NCBI RefSeq assembly: GCF_011064595.1
Contig: NZ_JAALJI010000027.1
Coordinates: 1-64,000 of the forward strand
Length of the DNA stretch: 64,000 nucleotides
Source: Paludisphaera soli
Lineage (GTDB): Bacteria; Planctomycetota; Planctomycetia; Isosphaerales; Isosphaeraceae
Direction of reading: 5' to 3'
A program made the position numbers and the translations under genes. Shown here in pieces: positions 19,630 through 29,031 of this stretch (its first letter is position 1; the number at the start of each line of letters is the position of its first letter). The notes under the pieces are model-generated. The model was not told where the DNA came from, made no database searches, and saw nothing but the letters and a program-made list of their open reading frames with translations.

Positions 19630-20598
19630 TCAGGCGTCGCGGTGGTCGCGGAAGAAGTCGAGGACGGCGGCCTTGCGCTCGGCGGTGATGGAGTCGTTGA
19701 GCCGCCGGCGCTCGTCGGGCGGCATCGGCGCGAAGGCCCGCGCCAGCTCGACGTTGCGGTCGATGAACTCCAGCTTCGGCATGCCCAGGCTCGCCAGGCT
19801 GACCGGCAGCGACAGCGAGTAGGCCAGCAGCTTCTCCACCGGGGCCGCGTCCAGGATCTGCTCCTGGGCGAAAACCTTCATGGCGACGATCCCCAGGCCC
19901 TTGCGCACGGCGACCGGCAGGGCCAGCTCCTCGAAGCTCCCCTCGGCCATCGGCGTCGCCTTCATCCCCCCCTTGGCGTCGGCCATGCGGGCGCCCGCGG
20001 CGTTCAGGGCCATCTGGGTCGCGTCGAAGTCGTGACGCTCCAGCGCCGTCTTCAGGGCGGCCGGAGCGGCGTGGCACGAGATCCCCACGGCGCGGACGAC
20101 CTTCTGGTCGCGGGCCTCGTAGAGCGCCTCCAGCACGCCGCCCGGTGCCTCGGCCTTGGCCAGGTCCTCCGGGCCCGAGAGGGCGTGGATGTGGACGACG
20201 TCCAGGCGGTCGGTCCTCAGCCGCTTGAGGCTCAGCTCGATCTGCCGCTTCGCGTCGTCGCCCTTGCGCGCGCCGAGCTTCGTCGCCAAGGTCACCTTGT
20301 CGCGCCACTCGGGGAGGATCCGGCCGATCCGCTCCTCGCTCTTGCCGTCCCCGTAATTGTGGGCGGTGTCGATGTAGGTGATCCCCAGGTTCAACGCCCG
20401 GGTGAGCGCCTCGAGCGCCTGGTCTTCCTCGTACATGAGGAACCGGCTGCCGGAGCCGAAGCCGAGGATCGAGACCTGCATCCCCGTCTTGCCGAAGGGG
20501 CGGGTCGGCAGCTTGGGGGCTTCGCCCGCGCCGAGGGCCGGGGCGACCGCGGCCCCGACGGCGGCGGCCTGGATGAACTGGCGTCGGGAAAGGTCCAT
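19630..20598 (-). CDS. Tat-exported aldo/keto reductase
   Basis: A 322-residue AKR with a twin-arginine leader (LSRRQFIQAAAVGAAVAPAL). AKR features are RPFGKTGMQVSILGFGSG, NLGITYIDTAHNYGDGKSE with the catalytic Asp and Tyr, VTLATKLGARK with the Lys, and VVHIHALSG in the His position. It should reduce carbonyls or oxidise sugars with NAD(P)H; export makes a tightly bound cofactor or an unusual role likely. AKRs with Tat leaders are frequent in Planctomycetes. The gene is alone, flanked by intergenic gaps on both sides. Confidence 0.93.
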   Translation of the reverse strand: MDLSRRQFIQAAAVGAAVAPALGAGEAPKLPTRPFGKTGMQVSILGFGSGSRFLMYEEDQALEALTRALNLGITYIDTAHNYGDGKSEERIGRILPEWRDKVTLATKLGARKGDDAKRQIELSLKRLRTDRLDVVHIHALSGPEDLAKAEAPGGVLEALYEARDQKVVRAVGISCHAAPAALKTALERHDFDATQMALNAAGARMADAKGGMKATPMAEGSFEELALPVAVRKGLGIVAMKVFAQEQILDAAPVEKLLAYSLSLPVSLASLGMPKLEFIDRNVELARAFAPMPPDERRRLNDSITAERKAAVLDFFRDHRDA

Positions 20599-20823
20599 GG
20601 ACGGCTCCTCGCTCGCGGACGCGGAAGGCTCGGGATGGGTCGGGGGGACGGCGGACGCCCGCCTCGGCCCGCAATCCTAGCCGCTCCCGGCCCCCCGGGC
20701 CAGCGTCCTGAGGCGACGTCCCCGGCACGCCGATTGCGTCCCTTTCATGATCCAAGACCCCGACGACGATCCCGCCGCGCGGCGGGGTGTCCTCGAAATC
20801 GACGCAAACCCCAGGAGAACACC

Positions 20824-21114
20824 ATGAACCACGACCCCAATCATCCCGACAAGTCGGCCGCGTCGCTGGACGAGAGCACCGGCGCCGTCGGCTCGCCCGC
20901 CGACATCCGCGAGCACATGGAGGTCTACGCCTCCTGCGGCACCAAGGTCGGCGTCGTCGACCACGTCGAGGGGGACTCGATCAAGCTCACCAAGAAGGAC
21001 AGCGCCGACGGCCAGCACCACCGCATCCCGATGGCCTGGGTGGCCAAGGTCCACGACCACATCCACCTGAGCAAGGATCACAGAGAAGTCCAGAGCCAGT
21101 GGCAGTCGGCCTGA
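20824..21114 (+). CDS. DUF2171 small protein
   Basis: A 96-residue protein. After a disordered N-terminus it shows DIREHMEVYASCGTKVGVVD, then DSIKLTKKDSADGQHHRIPM and AWVAKVHDHIHL, the DUF2171 pattern, a small PRC-barrel-like beta domain of unknown role. AGGAGAACACC precedes ATG 20824. An Asp/His-rich composition may suggest metal or stress association, but this is not evidence of function. It is followed after 80 nt by a proline-rich peptide gene on the same strand. Confidence 0.85.
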   Translation: MNHDPNHPDKSAASLDESTGAVGSPADIREHMEVYASCGTKVGVVDHVEGDSIKLTKKDSADGQHHRIPMAWVAKVHDHIHLSKDHREVQSQWQSA

Positions 21115-21194
21115 TCAGGCTCGCTGGCGAGCGGACCGGGGACGCCCCGGCCCGCGTCGACCGGCCATCGCCCCCATCCGAGAAGGAGCCCCCG

Positions 21195-21392
21195 ATGCCC
21201 GACCAACCGGTCCCCGACGCGATCCCCAATCCCGACCCGCCCCGGCCCGCGCCGGCCCCGGGCCCGGACTTCCCGACGATGCCCAGGCCCGAGGAGCCCC
21301 GCTCGCCGTTCCCGGCCCACCCGGAACCCTCGCCCGGCTCCCAGCCCCAGCCTCCCACCACCCCGCCCGCGCCGACCGGCCCCACCTCCTGA
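21195..21392 (+). CDS. Short proline-rich peptide
   Basis: A 65-codon frame starting at ATG 21195, with AAGGAG seven bases upstream, in the same orientation as the DUF2171 gene. The product is more than a third proline and has no hydrophobic segment or known domain (MPDQPVPDAIPNPDPPRP at the start). The good ribosome binding site supports expression. The low complexity leaves room for it being a chance frame in GC-rich DNA. Confidence 0.5.
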   Translation: MPDQPVPDAIPNPDPPRPAPAPGPDFPTMPRPEEPRSPFPAHPEPSPGSQPQPPTTPPAPTGPTS

Positions 21393-21557
21393 GCCGACCG
21401 CCCCCTTCCGGCGACGCCGCCGCGAAGGACCCCGGCCCCCCCTTCGCCCTCGTCCCCCGGCGATCACCGCGGCTCCCGAGCCCGAGCGGGCGATACGTCG
21501 GTCGTCCGCGGCCGGCCTGCGGAATCCTGCGAAGCGTCTCGAAAAAGCGACGCCCTC

Positions 21558-21591
21558 ACGCCCCGCGTCGCTCCCGGCCGGCGCGGGGCGT
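21558..21591 (+). terminator. 10-bp perfect inverted repeat, terminator-like
   Basis: ACGCCCCGCG (21558-21567) pairs perfectly with CGCGGGGCGT (21582-21591) around a 14-base loop, followed by CTTCCATCATC rather than a T-run. It lies in the 350-bp gap between the proline-rich peptide gene and the PEP-CTERM gene. It could end the upstream transcript or be a processing site. The rest of the gap (21393-21742) holds nothing recognised. Confidence 0.38.
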
Positions 21592-21742
21592 CTTCCATCA
21601 TCAATCCATGGAATCCGCGTTACGGCGGGAAGATCGGACGTAGTGTCCATCGAACGGAGCTTCGGAACGGCTCCGACGACGCCGCCTCGTCCGGTCGGGG
21701 CCGACCGGGGGGCCGCTCCTCGCCCGCCACCAAGGAACCCGC

Positions 21743-22441
21743 ATGCGCAAGACCACCCCGCTCGCCGCCTTGCTCGCCATAGCCTTGACGGCCGCGACCG
21801 CCGGCCGCTGCCCCGCCGCGCTGATCATCGGCGACCCTTCCGCCAGCTCCAGCAAAACGGGGGCCACCTACTCGGTCGACCTCCAGGTCGCCGCCGTCGA
21901 CGCCAACAACGCCACGCTCACCTTCGTGGTGAGCAATCTGACGCCCGCGGGCGTCGGCGGCTACCTGACCGCCTTCGTCTTCAACAACCCGGGCACGATC
22001 ACCAGCGCCAGCCTGAGCAGCAGCTCGGTCGCCGGCATGAAGGACTTCTACTCCACCAACAACGGCGTCAACGGCCAGCCGTTCGGCAGCTTCGACTTCG
22101 CCGTGGGGCTGACGACGGCCAACCAGAACAACGTCTTCGAGGGGGGCGGAGCCCCCGCGAACGGCCTGGCGGCCGGGGGCGTCGGCACGTTCGTGATCGC
22201 GATCGGCGGCACGGGCGTCGGCTCGCTGACCGCGGACGACTTCGTGAACAGCCTGAGCACCGGCGGCGAGTTCTTCGTCGCCCGCTTCCGCGGCCTGACC
22301 GGCGGCGGCAGCGACAAGGTCCCCGGCCTCGTCAGCCGGCCGGTCGACCCCGCCGCCGTGCCCGAGCCGGCCTCGGTCGCGCTGATGGGCCTGGGCGTGG
22401 TCGGCCTCGCGGCCGTCGCCCGCCGCCGCCGCGTCGGCTGA
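21743..22441 (+). CDS. PEP-CTERM sorting-domain protein
   Basis: A 232-residue exported protein: signal peptide (LAALLAIALTAATAG), a Ser/Thr/Asn/Gly-rich beta-type body, and a C-terminal PEP-CTERM tail, VPEPASVALMGLGVVGLAAV followed by ARRRR. Such tails are cleaved by an exosortase, which links the protein to export with exopolysaccharide; no exosortase gene is in this window. The body resembles no named enzyme and is probably structural. A second PEP-CTERM-like protein is at 48341-49360. Confidence 0.88.
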   Translation: MRKTTPLAALLAIALTAATAGRCPAALIIGDPSASSSKTGATYSVDLQVAAVDANNATLTFVVSNLTPAGVGGYLTAFVFNNPGTITSASLSSSSVAGMKDFYSTNNGVNGQPFGSFDFAVGLTTANQNNVFEGGGAPANGLAAGGVGTFVIAIGGTGVGSLTADDFVNSLSTGGEFFVARFRGLTGGGSDKVPGLVSRPVDPAAVPEPASVALMGLGVVGLAAVARRRRVG

Positions 22442-22667
22442 ACCGACGACGAGCCCCGATCGCCCGATCGCCCGCCGTCCGGGACCTCCCCGGCCGACGG
22501 GCCGCTTCGGTTTCGAAGGAGCCCCGCCGGGGCCTCGTCGAATATCCCGGCGGCGGCGGGCGTCTCCTCATCCGCCGCGACCGAGGCGCCCGATCGGCCG
22601 CTCGCGGCGGCGGGGCGATGGGATCGCCTCGCGATCCGGCCAGGGCGCGAGGCCCCGGGAGACGCCC

Positions 22668-23519
22668 ATGATCCGACGACGACCGTCCCTGCTCGCGATC
22701 CTCCTGGCGGGCCTCGTTCCGCCCGCCTTCGCCGCCGACCCCGCGCCCGACCCGTCCCGGCGTCTGGTCCTCGTCGAGCTCTACACCTCGCAGGGCTGCG
22801 ACATGTGCCCGGCCGCCGAGGAGATCCTGGGCCGGCTGGCCGAGCAGGATTCGCGGGTCGTGCCCGTCGCCTTCCACGTCGACTACTTCGACAAGCCGTG
22901 GAAGGACGTCTTCTCGGACCCGATCTACAGCCAGCGTCAGATGGTCTACAACGACGTCTACACCAAGCCCAAGCCCGAGTCGTACGGGCTCTATTACACG
23001 CCCATGCTGATGATCGACGGCGTGCAGTCGGTGAACGGCCGCGACCCGGCCGCCGCCGCCGCCGCGATCCGGGCGGCCCGCCTCCGGGCCCCGGCCGTGA
23101 AGCTCGACGTGGACCTCGACCTCGCCGCCGACGGCCTCTCGGCCAGGAGCGCGATCCGCGTCACCAGGCGCTCGAACCGCCTCGGCAAGTCGCCGATCCT
23201 GCTCTGCGCGGTGCTCCGCGAGGACGGCGTGAAGACCGACGTGGAGTCGGGCGAGAACGGGGGCAAGACCCTCGTCGCGCGGTTCCCGGCGCGTCGCATC
23301 GAGCACGACGACGTCGAGCTGAAGGACGACCTCCCCGTCGCCCGGGAGTTCACCTTCGCGATCGACCCCTCGTGGGATCGCGACAAGCTGCGCCTGGCCG
23401 TCTTCGCCCAGGACAAGCGCACGGCCGCCGTCCACCAGGCCGTCGACCTCCCCTGGCGATCGACGACCGACTCCAGGGCCGCGGCCCCCGAAGCGAAGGC
23501 CGCGCGGCCTTCCCGCTGA
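22668..23519 (+). CDS. DUF1223 thioredoxin-fold secreted protein
   Basis: A 283-residue protein with a signal peptide (LAILLAGLVPPAFAA). DUF1223 features are LVLVELYTSQGCDMCPAAEE, with a CxxC redox pair at about residues 44-47, AFHVDYFDKPWKDVFSDP, and YYTPMLMIDGVQSVNGRD. The C-terminal half forms the usual beta domain. The family has a thioredoxin fold; a thiol-disulfide role outside the cytoplasm is likely. It is 33 nt upstream of a peroxiredoxin-like gene, so the two probably act in the same oxidative-stress or disulfide context. Confidence 0.9.
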   Translation: MIRRRPSLLAILLAGLVPPAFAADPAPDPSRRLVLVELYTSQGCDMCPAAEEILGRLAEQDSRVVPVAFHVDYFDKPWKDVFSDPIYSQRQMVYNDVYTKPKPESYGLYYTPMLMIDGVQSVNGRDPAAAAAAIRAARLRAPAVKLDVDLDLAADGLSARSAIRVTRRSNRLGKSPILLCAVLREDGVKTDVESGENGGKTLVARFPARRIEHDDVELKDDLPVAREFTFAIDPSWDRDKLRLAVFAQDKRTAAVHQAVDLPWRSTTDSRAAAPEAKAARPSR

Positions 23520-23552
23520 TCGCCCCGCCCCCTCTTTCCAGGAACCCGCACG

Positions 23553-24104
23553 ATGACCCTTCGCCTCGGCCTCTCGTCGATCGTCCTTTTGGCCCTCGCG
23601 CCCGCGTGCCTCGCCGCCGCTCCTCCGCGAAAAGGGGAGCCGGCGACGGACTTCGCCCTGAAGACCCTCGGGGGCGAAACGGTCGAGTCGAAGTCGCTGC
23701 GGGAGAAGGGCCCGGTGGTCCTGGTCGTCCTCCGGGGATGGCCCGGCTACCAGTGCCCGGCCTGCTCGGCGCAGGTGGCCGACCTGATCCGCAACGCCGG
23801 GAAGTTCGAGGCCCGCAAGGCCCGGGTGGTCCTGGTCTACCCCGGCCCGGCCGACGGCCTGAAGGCCCACGCGGCCGAGTTCGAAGGCGGCAAGGGCCTG
23901 CCGGCGGGCTTCCAACTGGTGATGGACCCCGACTATTCCTTCACCGAAGCCTACGGCCTGCGCTGGGACGAGGCGGGCGAGACCGCGTATCCTTCGACCT
24001 TCGTGATCCGGCCCGACGGCAAGGTCGCCTACGCCAAGGTCAGCCGCAGCCACGGCGGCCGGGCGAAGGCGGGCGAGGTCCTGGAAGCCCTGGGCGGCGA
24101 GTGA
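23553..24104 (+). CDS. Secreted AhpC/TSA-type peroxiredoxin-like protein
   Basis: A 183-residue protein with a signal peptide (SIVLLALAPACLAAA). The thioredoxin-like core has ATDFALKTLGGETVESKSL, VLRGWPGYQCPACSAQ with a CPAC motif, and YPSTFVIRPDGKVAYAKV. It should reduce peroxides or act as a thiol carrier. The PxxxT/C arrangement of typical AhpC is replaced by GYQCPAC, as in bacterioferritin-comigratory or TlpA-like relatives, so the exact subgroup is open. It follows the DUF1223 gene by 33 nt. Confidence 0.9.
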   Translation: MTLRLGLSSIVLLALAPACLAAAPPRKGEPATDFALKTLGGETVESKSLREKGPVVLVVLRGWPGYQCPACSAQVADLIRNAGKFEARKARVVLVYPGPADGLKAHAAEFEGGKGLPAGFQLVMDPDYSFTEAYGLRWDEAGETAYPSTFVIRPDGKVAYAKVSRSHGGRAKAGEVLEALGGE

Positions 24105-24181
24105 GGCGTCGGGCGTTCGGCCCGCCCTTTGCTCTCTCGGTCCGTCCACCGACCCCTTCGTGTCACCCGGACGGACCAACC

Positions 24182-24787
24182 ATGAGCGCCCCTTCGATCG
24201 ACCCGACCATCGGAGACGTCGTCCACGCGGCGGCCGGCTCCGGCCCCTTGCTCCAGCGCGACTACGTCGCGACCCTCGAATCCGGCCCCTGTTCGCCGGA
24301 GGACCTGGCCCGCCTGGTCCGCGAGCGATTCGTCGAGTTCGGCCCTCGCGAGACGGCCGCGTTCGAACGCCCGGGCGGCGGCGAAGGGCCGCTCCAGGTC
24401 GGCGACGAGATGGCGATCCGCATCGGCGGACTCATGCCGTGCCGCGTCCGGGTCGCGCAGGCGGACGACCTCTGCCTGACGCTGCGGACGATGTGCGGCC
24501 ATCCCGAGGCCGGCCGGATCAGCTTCAAGGCCGGCCGGGACGACGAGGGTCGGCTCACGTTCCACATTCGCAGCCGCGCCCGATCGGGGGGCCTGCTGCA
24601 TTACCTCGGCTTCCTGGTGCTGGGGCGGACGATGCAGGCCCGCTGCTGGATCCGGTTCCTCGGCCGGCTGGCCGAGGCCTGCGGGGGCGGGCTCGCCGGG
24701 CCCGTCCGCGTCGCCACGACGCGCGTCGAGCTGAGCCCGGACGACTGCCAGGGCCCTGACCGATCCACCTTCGAAGGCGGGGACTGA
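24182..24787 (+). CDS. DUF1990-like protein, copy 1
   Basis: A 201-residue protein. CRVRVAQADDLCLTLRTM, GHPEAGRISFKAGRDDEGR, FHIRSRARSGGLL and RTMQARCWIRFL fit the DUF1990 pattern (a GHPExG motif and a C-terminal MQ..cw..F helix). No membrane segment or catalytic motif is evident, and the function of the family is unknown. It ends four bases before the start of a second DUF1990 gene, so the two are almost certainly co-translated. Confidence 0.75.
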   Translation: MSAPSIDPTIGDVVHAAAGSGPLLQRDYVATLESGPCSPEDLARLVRERFVEFGPRETAAFERPGGGEGPLQVGDEMAIRIGGLMPCRVRVAQADDLCLTLRTMCGHPEAGRISFKAGRDDEGRLTFHIRSRARSGGLLHYLGFLVLGRTMQARCWIRFLGRLAEACGGGLAGPVRVATTRVELSPDDCQGPDRSTFEGGD

Positions 24788-24791
24788 GCGG

Positions 24792-25496
24792 ATGGCCCTG
24801 TTCCGATTCGGCCGCGGCTGGAGCGAGGCCGAGATGCGCGGGTATCTGGAGGCCCTCAGGGATCGGCCGGTCAACTTCGACGTGGCGATCGATCAGATGA
24901 CGGCCGAAAACGGCTGGACGATCGACGGCAGCGAGGATGAGATCGGCGTGGAGCCCCCCGGCCCGCCGCTCCCCGACGGGATCTTCGCCCACGCGCGCCA
25001 GGCGATCCTCAACTACGACTTCTCCGACCCGAGCATCGTCGTCGGCCACTTCGACCCCGAGGTCCCGCCCGTCGGCCGCGACATGCTGCTAGAGCTGAAG
25101 GTCCTGGGCTTCCGGTTCCTCTGCGGGGTCCGCGTCCACAGCCTCCGCGAGGAAGGGTGCGGCCGGTTCAGCCACTTCGGGTTCCGGTACGACACGCTCG
25201 AAGGCCACGTCGAGCGCGGGTTCGAGTGGTTCCTCATCACCAAGGACCACGAGACCGGCCGCATCCACTTCAAGATCGAGGCCCACTGGCGGATGGGCCA
25301 GTTCCCCAACCTCTGGAGCCGGGTGGGGTTCGAGCTGATCGGCGAGCGCTACCGCGAACGCTGGCGGCATCGCGCGCCCGAGCGGCTGCGGCGGATCGCC
25401 CACAAGGCCGCCTCCGGGCCCGTCGCCGAGCCCGGCCGCCTCGCCCATCGCGGCGACGAGGAAGCGTCCCGGACCGCCCCCGAGCCGGCCCGCTGA
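24792..25496 (+). CDS. DUF1990-like protein, copy 2
   Basis: A 234-residue protein with FGFRYDTLEGHVERGFEWFL, then GRIHFKIEAHWRMGQFPN and SRVGFELIGERYRERW, matching DUF1990. GHVERG replaces the common GHPERG. The C-terminal ~30 residues are low complexity. It is spaced four bases from copy 1 yet the two proteins differ widely, so this is an old paralogous pair or a two-subunit unit rather than a recent duplication. No known reaction. Confidence 0.82.
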   Translation: MALFRFGRGWSEAEMRGYLEALRDRPVNFDVAIDQMTAENGWTIDGSEDEIGVEPPGPPLPDGIFAHARQAILNYDFSDPSIVVGHFDPEVPPVGRDMLLELKVLGFRFLCGVRVHSLREEGCGRFSHFGFRYDTLEGHVERGFEWFLITKDHETGRIHFKIEAHWRMGQFPNLWSRVGFELIGERYRERWRHRAPERLRRIAHKAASGPVAEPGRLAHRGDEEASRTAPEPAR

Positions 25497-25533
25497 GGGG
25501 CCGGCTCGGGGAGAGGGGGAGGACCGGCCGGCG

Positions 25534-25794
25534 TCAGTCCGAGCCGTGCAGCTTCACGATCTTGTTGTAGAGCCCCATGATCATGAAGGGGGCGACCCAC
25601 TGGCCGACGAACTGGGCGTCGCGGTCGCGGCCGGACAGCTTCAGCGCCAGCGACGCGCCGACCGCGCCGAAGGCCATGCCTAGGTAGAACACCGACGGCA
25701 CCTGGCTCGTGTACTGCTCGATCATCTTGGTCGCCAGGCCTTCTTCATGCTCGCGGGGGCGGACGCCCACGCCTTCGAACACCGCTTCGGTCAT
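25534..25794 (-). CDS. Small membrane protein, unrecognised
   Basis: An 86-residue protein with two hydrophobic stretches, SVFYLGMAFGAVGASLALKL and FVGQWVAPFMIMGLYNKIV, separated by a charged loop (SGRDRDAQ). GAGAGG precedes ATG 25794 at good spacing. No family was recognised. It lies 58 nt downstream of the 145-residue exported protein gene, same strand, and is convergent with the DUF1990 pair. Confidence 0.7.
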   Translation of the reverse strand: MTEAVFEGVGVRPREHEEGLATKMIEQYTSQVPSVFYLGMAFGAVGASLALKLSGRDRDAQFVGQWVAPFMIMGLYNKIVKLHGSD

Positions 25795-25852
25795 CGTGAT
25801 GCCTCTCGATCGTTGGGGGATGCGGGATGGTGACGCGGTCCCGCGAGGACGC

Positions 25853-26290
25853 TCAGGCGAACGTCGGCGCGGGGGGGAGCGAGGCGAAGTCGATCGGCCG
25901 GCCCGGCGCGGCCGACGGCGGGCCGTCGGCGAGCGCCACGTCGACCGTGGCGACGTAGAGCTGGACACCCTGACGGATCGGGCCCGGCTCGAAGCCGGCG
26001 CGGACGATCCGCAGGCGGCCGGCGGCGAACCCGGCGAACGGCCGGTCGTTGCAGCAGCCCTGGAGGCCGGCCCGGACCTGCTCCGAACCGCCCACCTCGA
26101 CGCGACGGCAGGGAGCCGCGCCGGGGCCGGCGAAGGCCTCGCGCAGTGCGTCCTCGAAGGGCCGGAACCGCAAGGCCGGGGCCGGGCCCGCCGCGGCCGT
26201 CGGGGCGGCGACTGCAGACGCGCCGAGCCCGAGCCCGAAGGGGAGCGCCGCCCCGAGGGCGGAGAGGATCGATCGTCGACTGGTCGTCAT
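25853..26290 (-). CDS. Exported small protein, unrecognised
   Basis: A 145-residue protein with a Tat-like leader (TSRRSILSALGAALPFGLGL) followed by AVAAP, a plausible cleavage site. The mature part has a CCNDRPF element and several beta-like stretches but no recognised domain. Start ATG 26290 lies just before the leader. It is upstream of the 86-residue membrane protein gene. Its own upstream region is the repeat cluster at 26.33-26.72 kb. Confidence 0.68.
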   Translation of the reverse strand: MTTSRRSILSALGAALPFGLGLGASAVAAPTAAAGPAPALRFRPFEDALREAFAGPGAAPCRRVEVGGSEQVRAGLQGCCNDRPFAGFAAGRLRIVRAGFEPGPIRQGVQLYVATVDVALADGPPSAAPGRPIDFASLPPAPTFA

Positions 26291-26329
26291 CTGGGGTGCT
26301 TCCTCCGGAGGCGGACTATTATCCCAAGC

Positions 26330-26722
26330 CCTTCCCCCCTTGCGGGGGAAGGTGGCCCGAAGGGCCGGATGAGTGGGAAGACCGGCACGGAAACCGTTCG
26401 GAGGACTCAACGGCCCGAGCAGCCGTCGCCTCCTCGCACGTCCGCCTTGATGTTCCCCCTCATCCGGCCTCCGGCCACCTTCCCCCACCGGGGGGGAAGG
26501 GAAGAGATTCCGATCTCAACATCCTTCCCCCCTCGCGGGGGAAGGTGGCCCGAAGGGCCGGATGAGGGGGAAGACGAGCACGGGAACCCTTCGGAGGACC
26601 AGGCGGGCCGATGAAGGCGTCGCGGCCTCGCGGAATCCGCCTTGACGATCCCCCTCATCCGGCCCTCGCCCACCTTCCCCCACCGGAGGGGAAGGGAAGA
26701 CATGCGAATCTCAACATACTTC
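26330..26722. repeat. Cluster of dispersed double-hairpin elements, two tandem 193-bp units
   Basis: Four copies of a ~65-75-nt element alternate in orientation: forward at about 26330-26405 and 26523-26600, reverse at about 26441-26506 and 26635-26700, with a truncated start after 26720. The forward-reverse pair repeats with a 193-bp period (CTTCCCCCCT at 26331 and 26524). Each element has hairpin 1 (CCTTCCCCC / GGGGGAAGG), then hairpin 2 (GGCCC-GAA-GGGCC), then GGATGAGGGGGA and a tail like GAGCACG...AACCGTTCGGAGG. Further copies are at 57.8-58.1 and 62.4-62.6 kb. They fill the 493-bp gap between the catalase stop and the exported protein gene. No coding frame is shared between copies. Confidence 0.85.
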
Positions 26723-26783
26723 CCCCGGCGGGAGAAGGCCGTCTTTCATCACGAGCCTCGGGGCTCGGTCGACATCCCTCCGC

Positions 26784-28892
<2,109 letters not shown>

Positions 28893-29031
28893 GTGTCCAC
28901 CTCGGATCGTCTGGGAAAGGGAGATGCGCCGAAGGTTCGGTTTTGACGATTGAGAATGCAAAAACCGTACCGCCCCGATCGTCCCCCGTCCCCTCGCGCA
29001 TCGACCTCGTCGAGGCCGCCGAGGCCCGCCC

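Noticed and set aside
26330-26722. Possible CRISPR array because of repeated GGGGGAAGG-type units.
   Set aside because: Units alternate in orientation, have a 193-bp period, and the intervening sequence is itself repeated rather than unique spacers. No cas genes are present.
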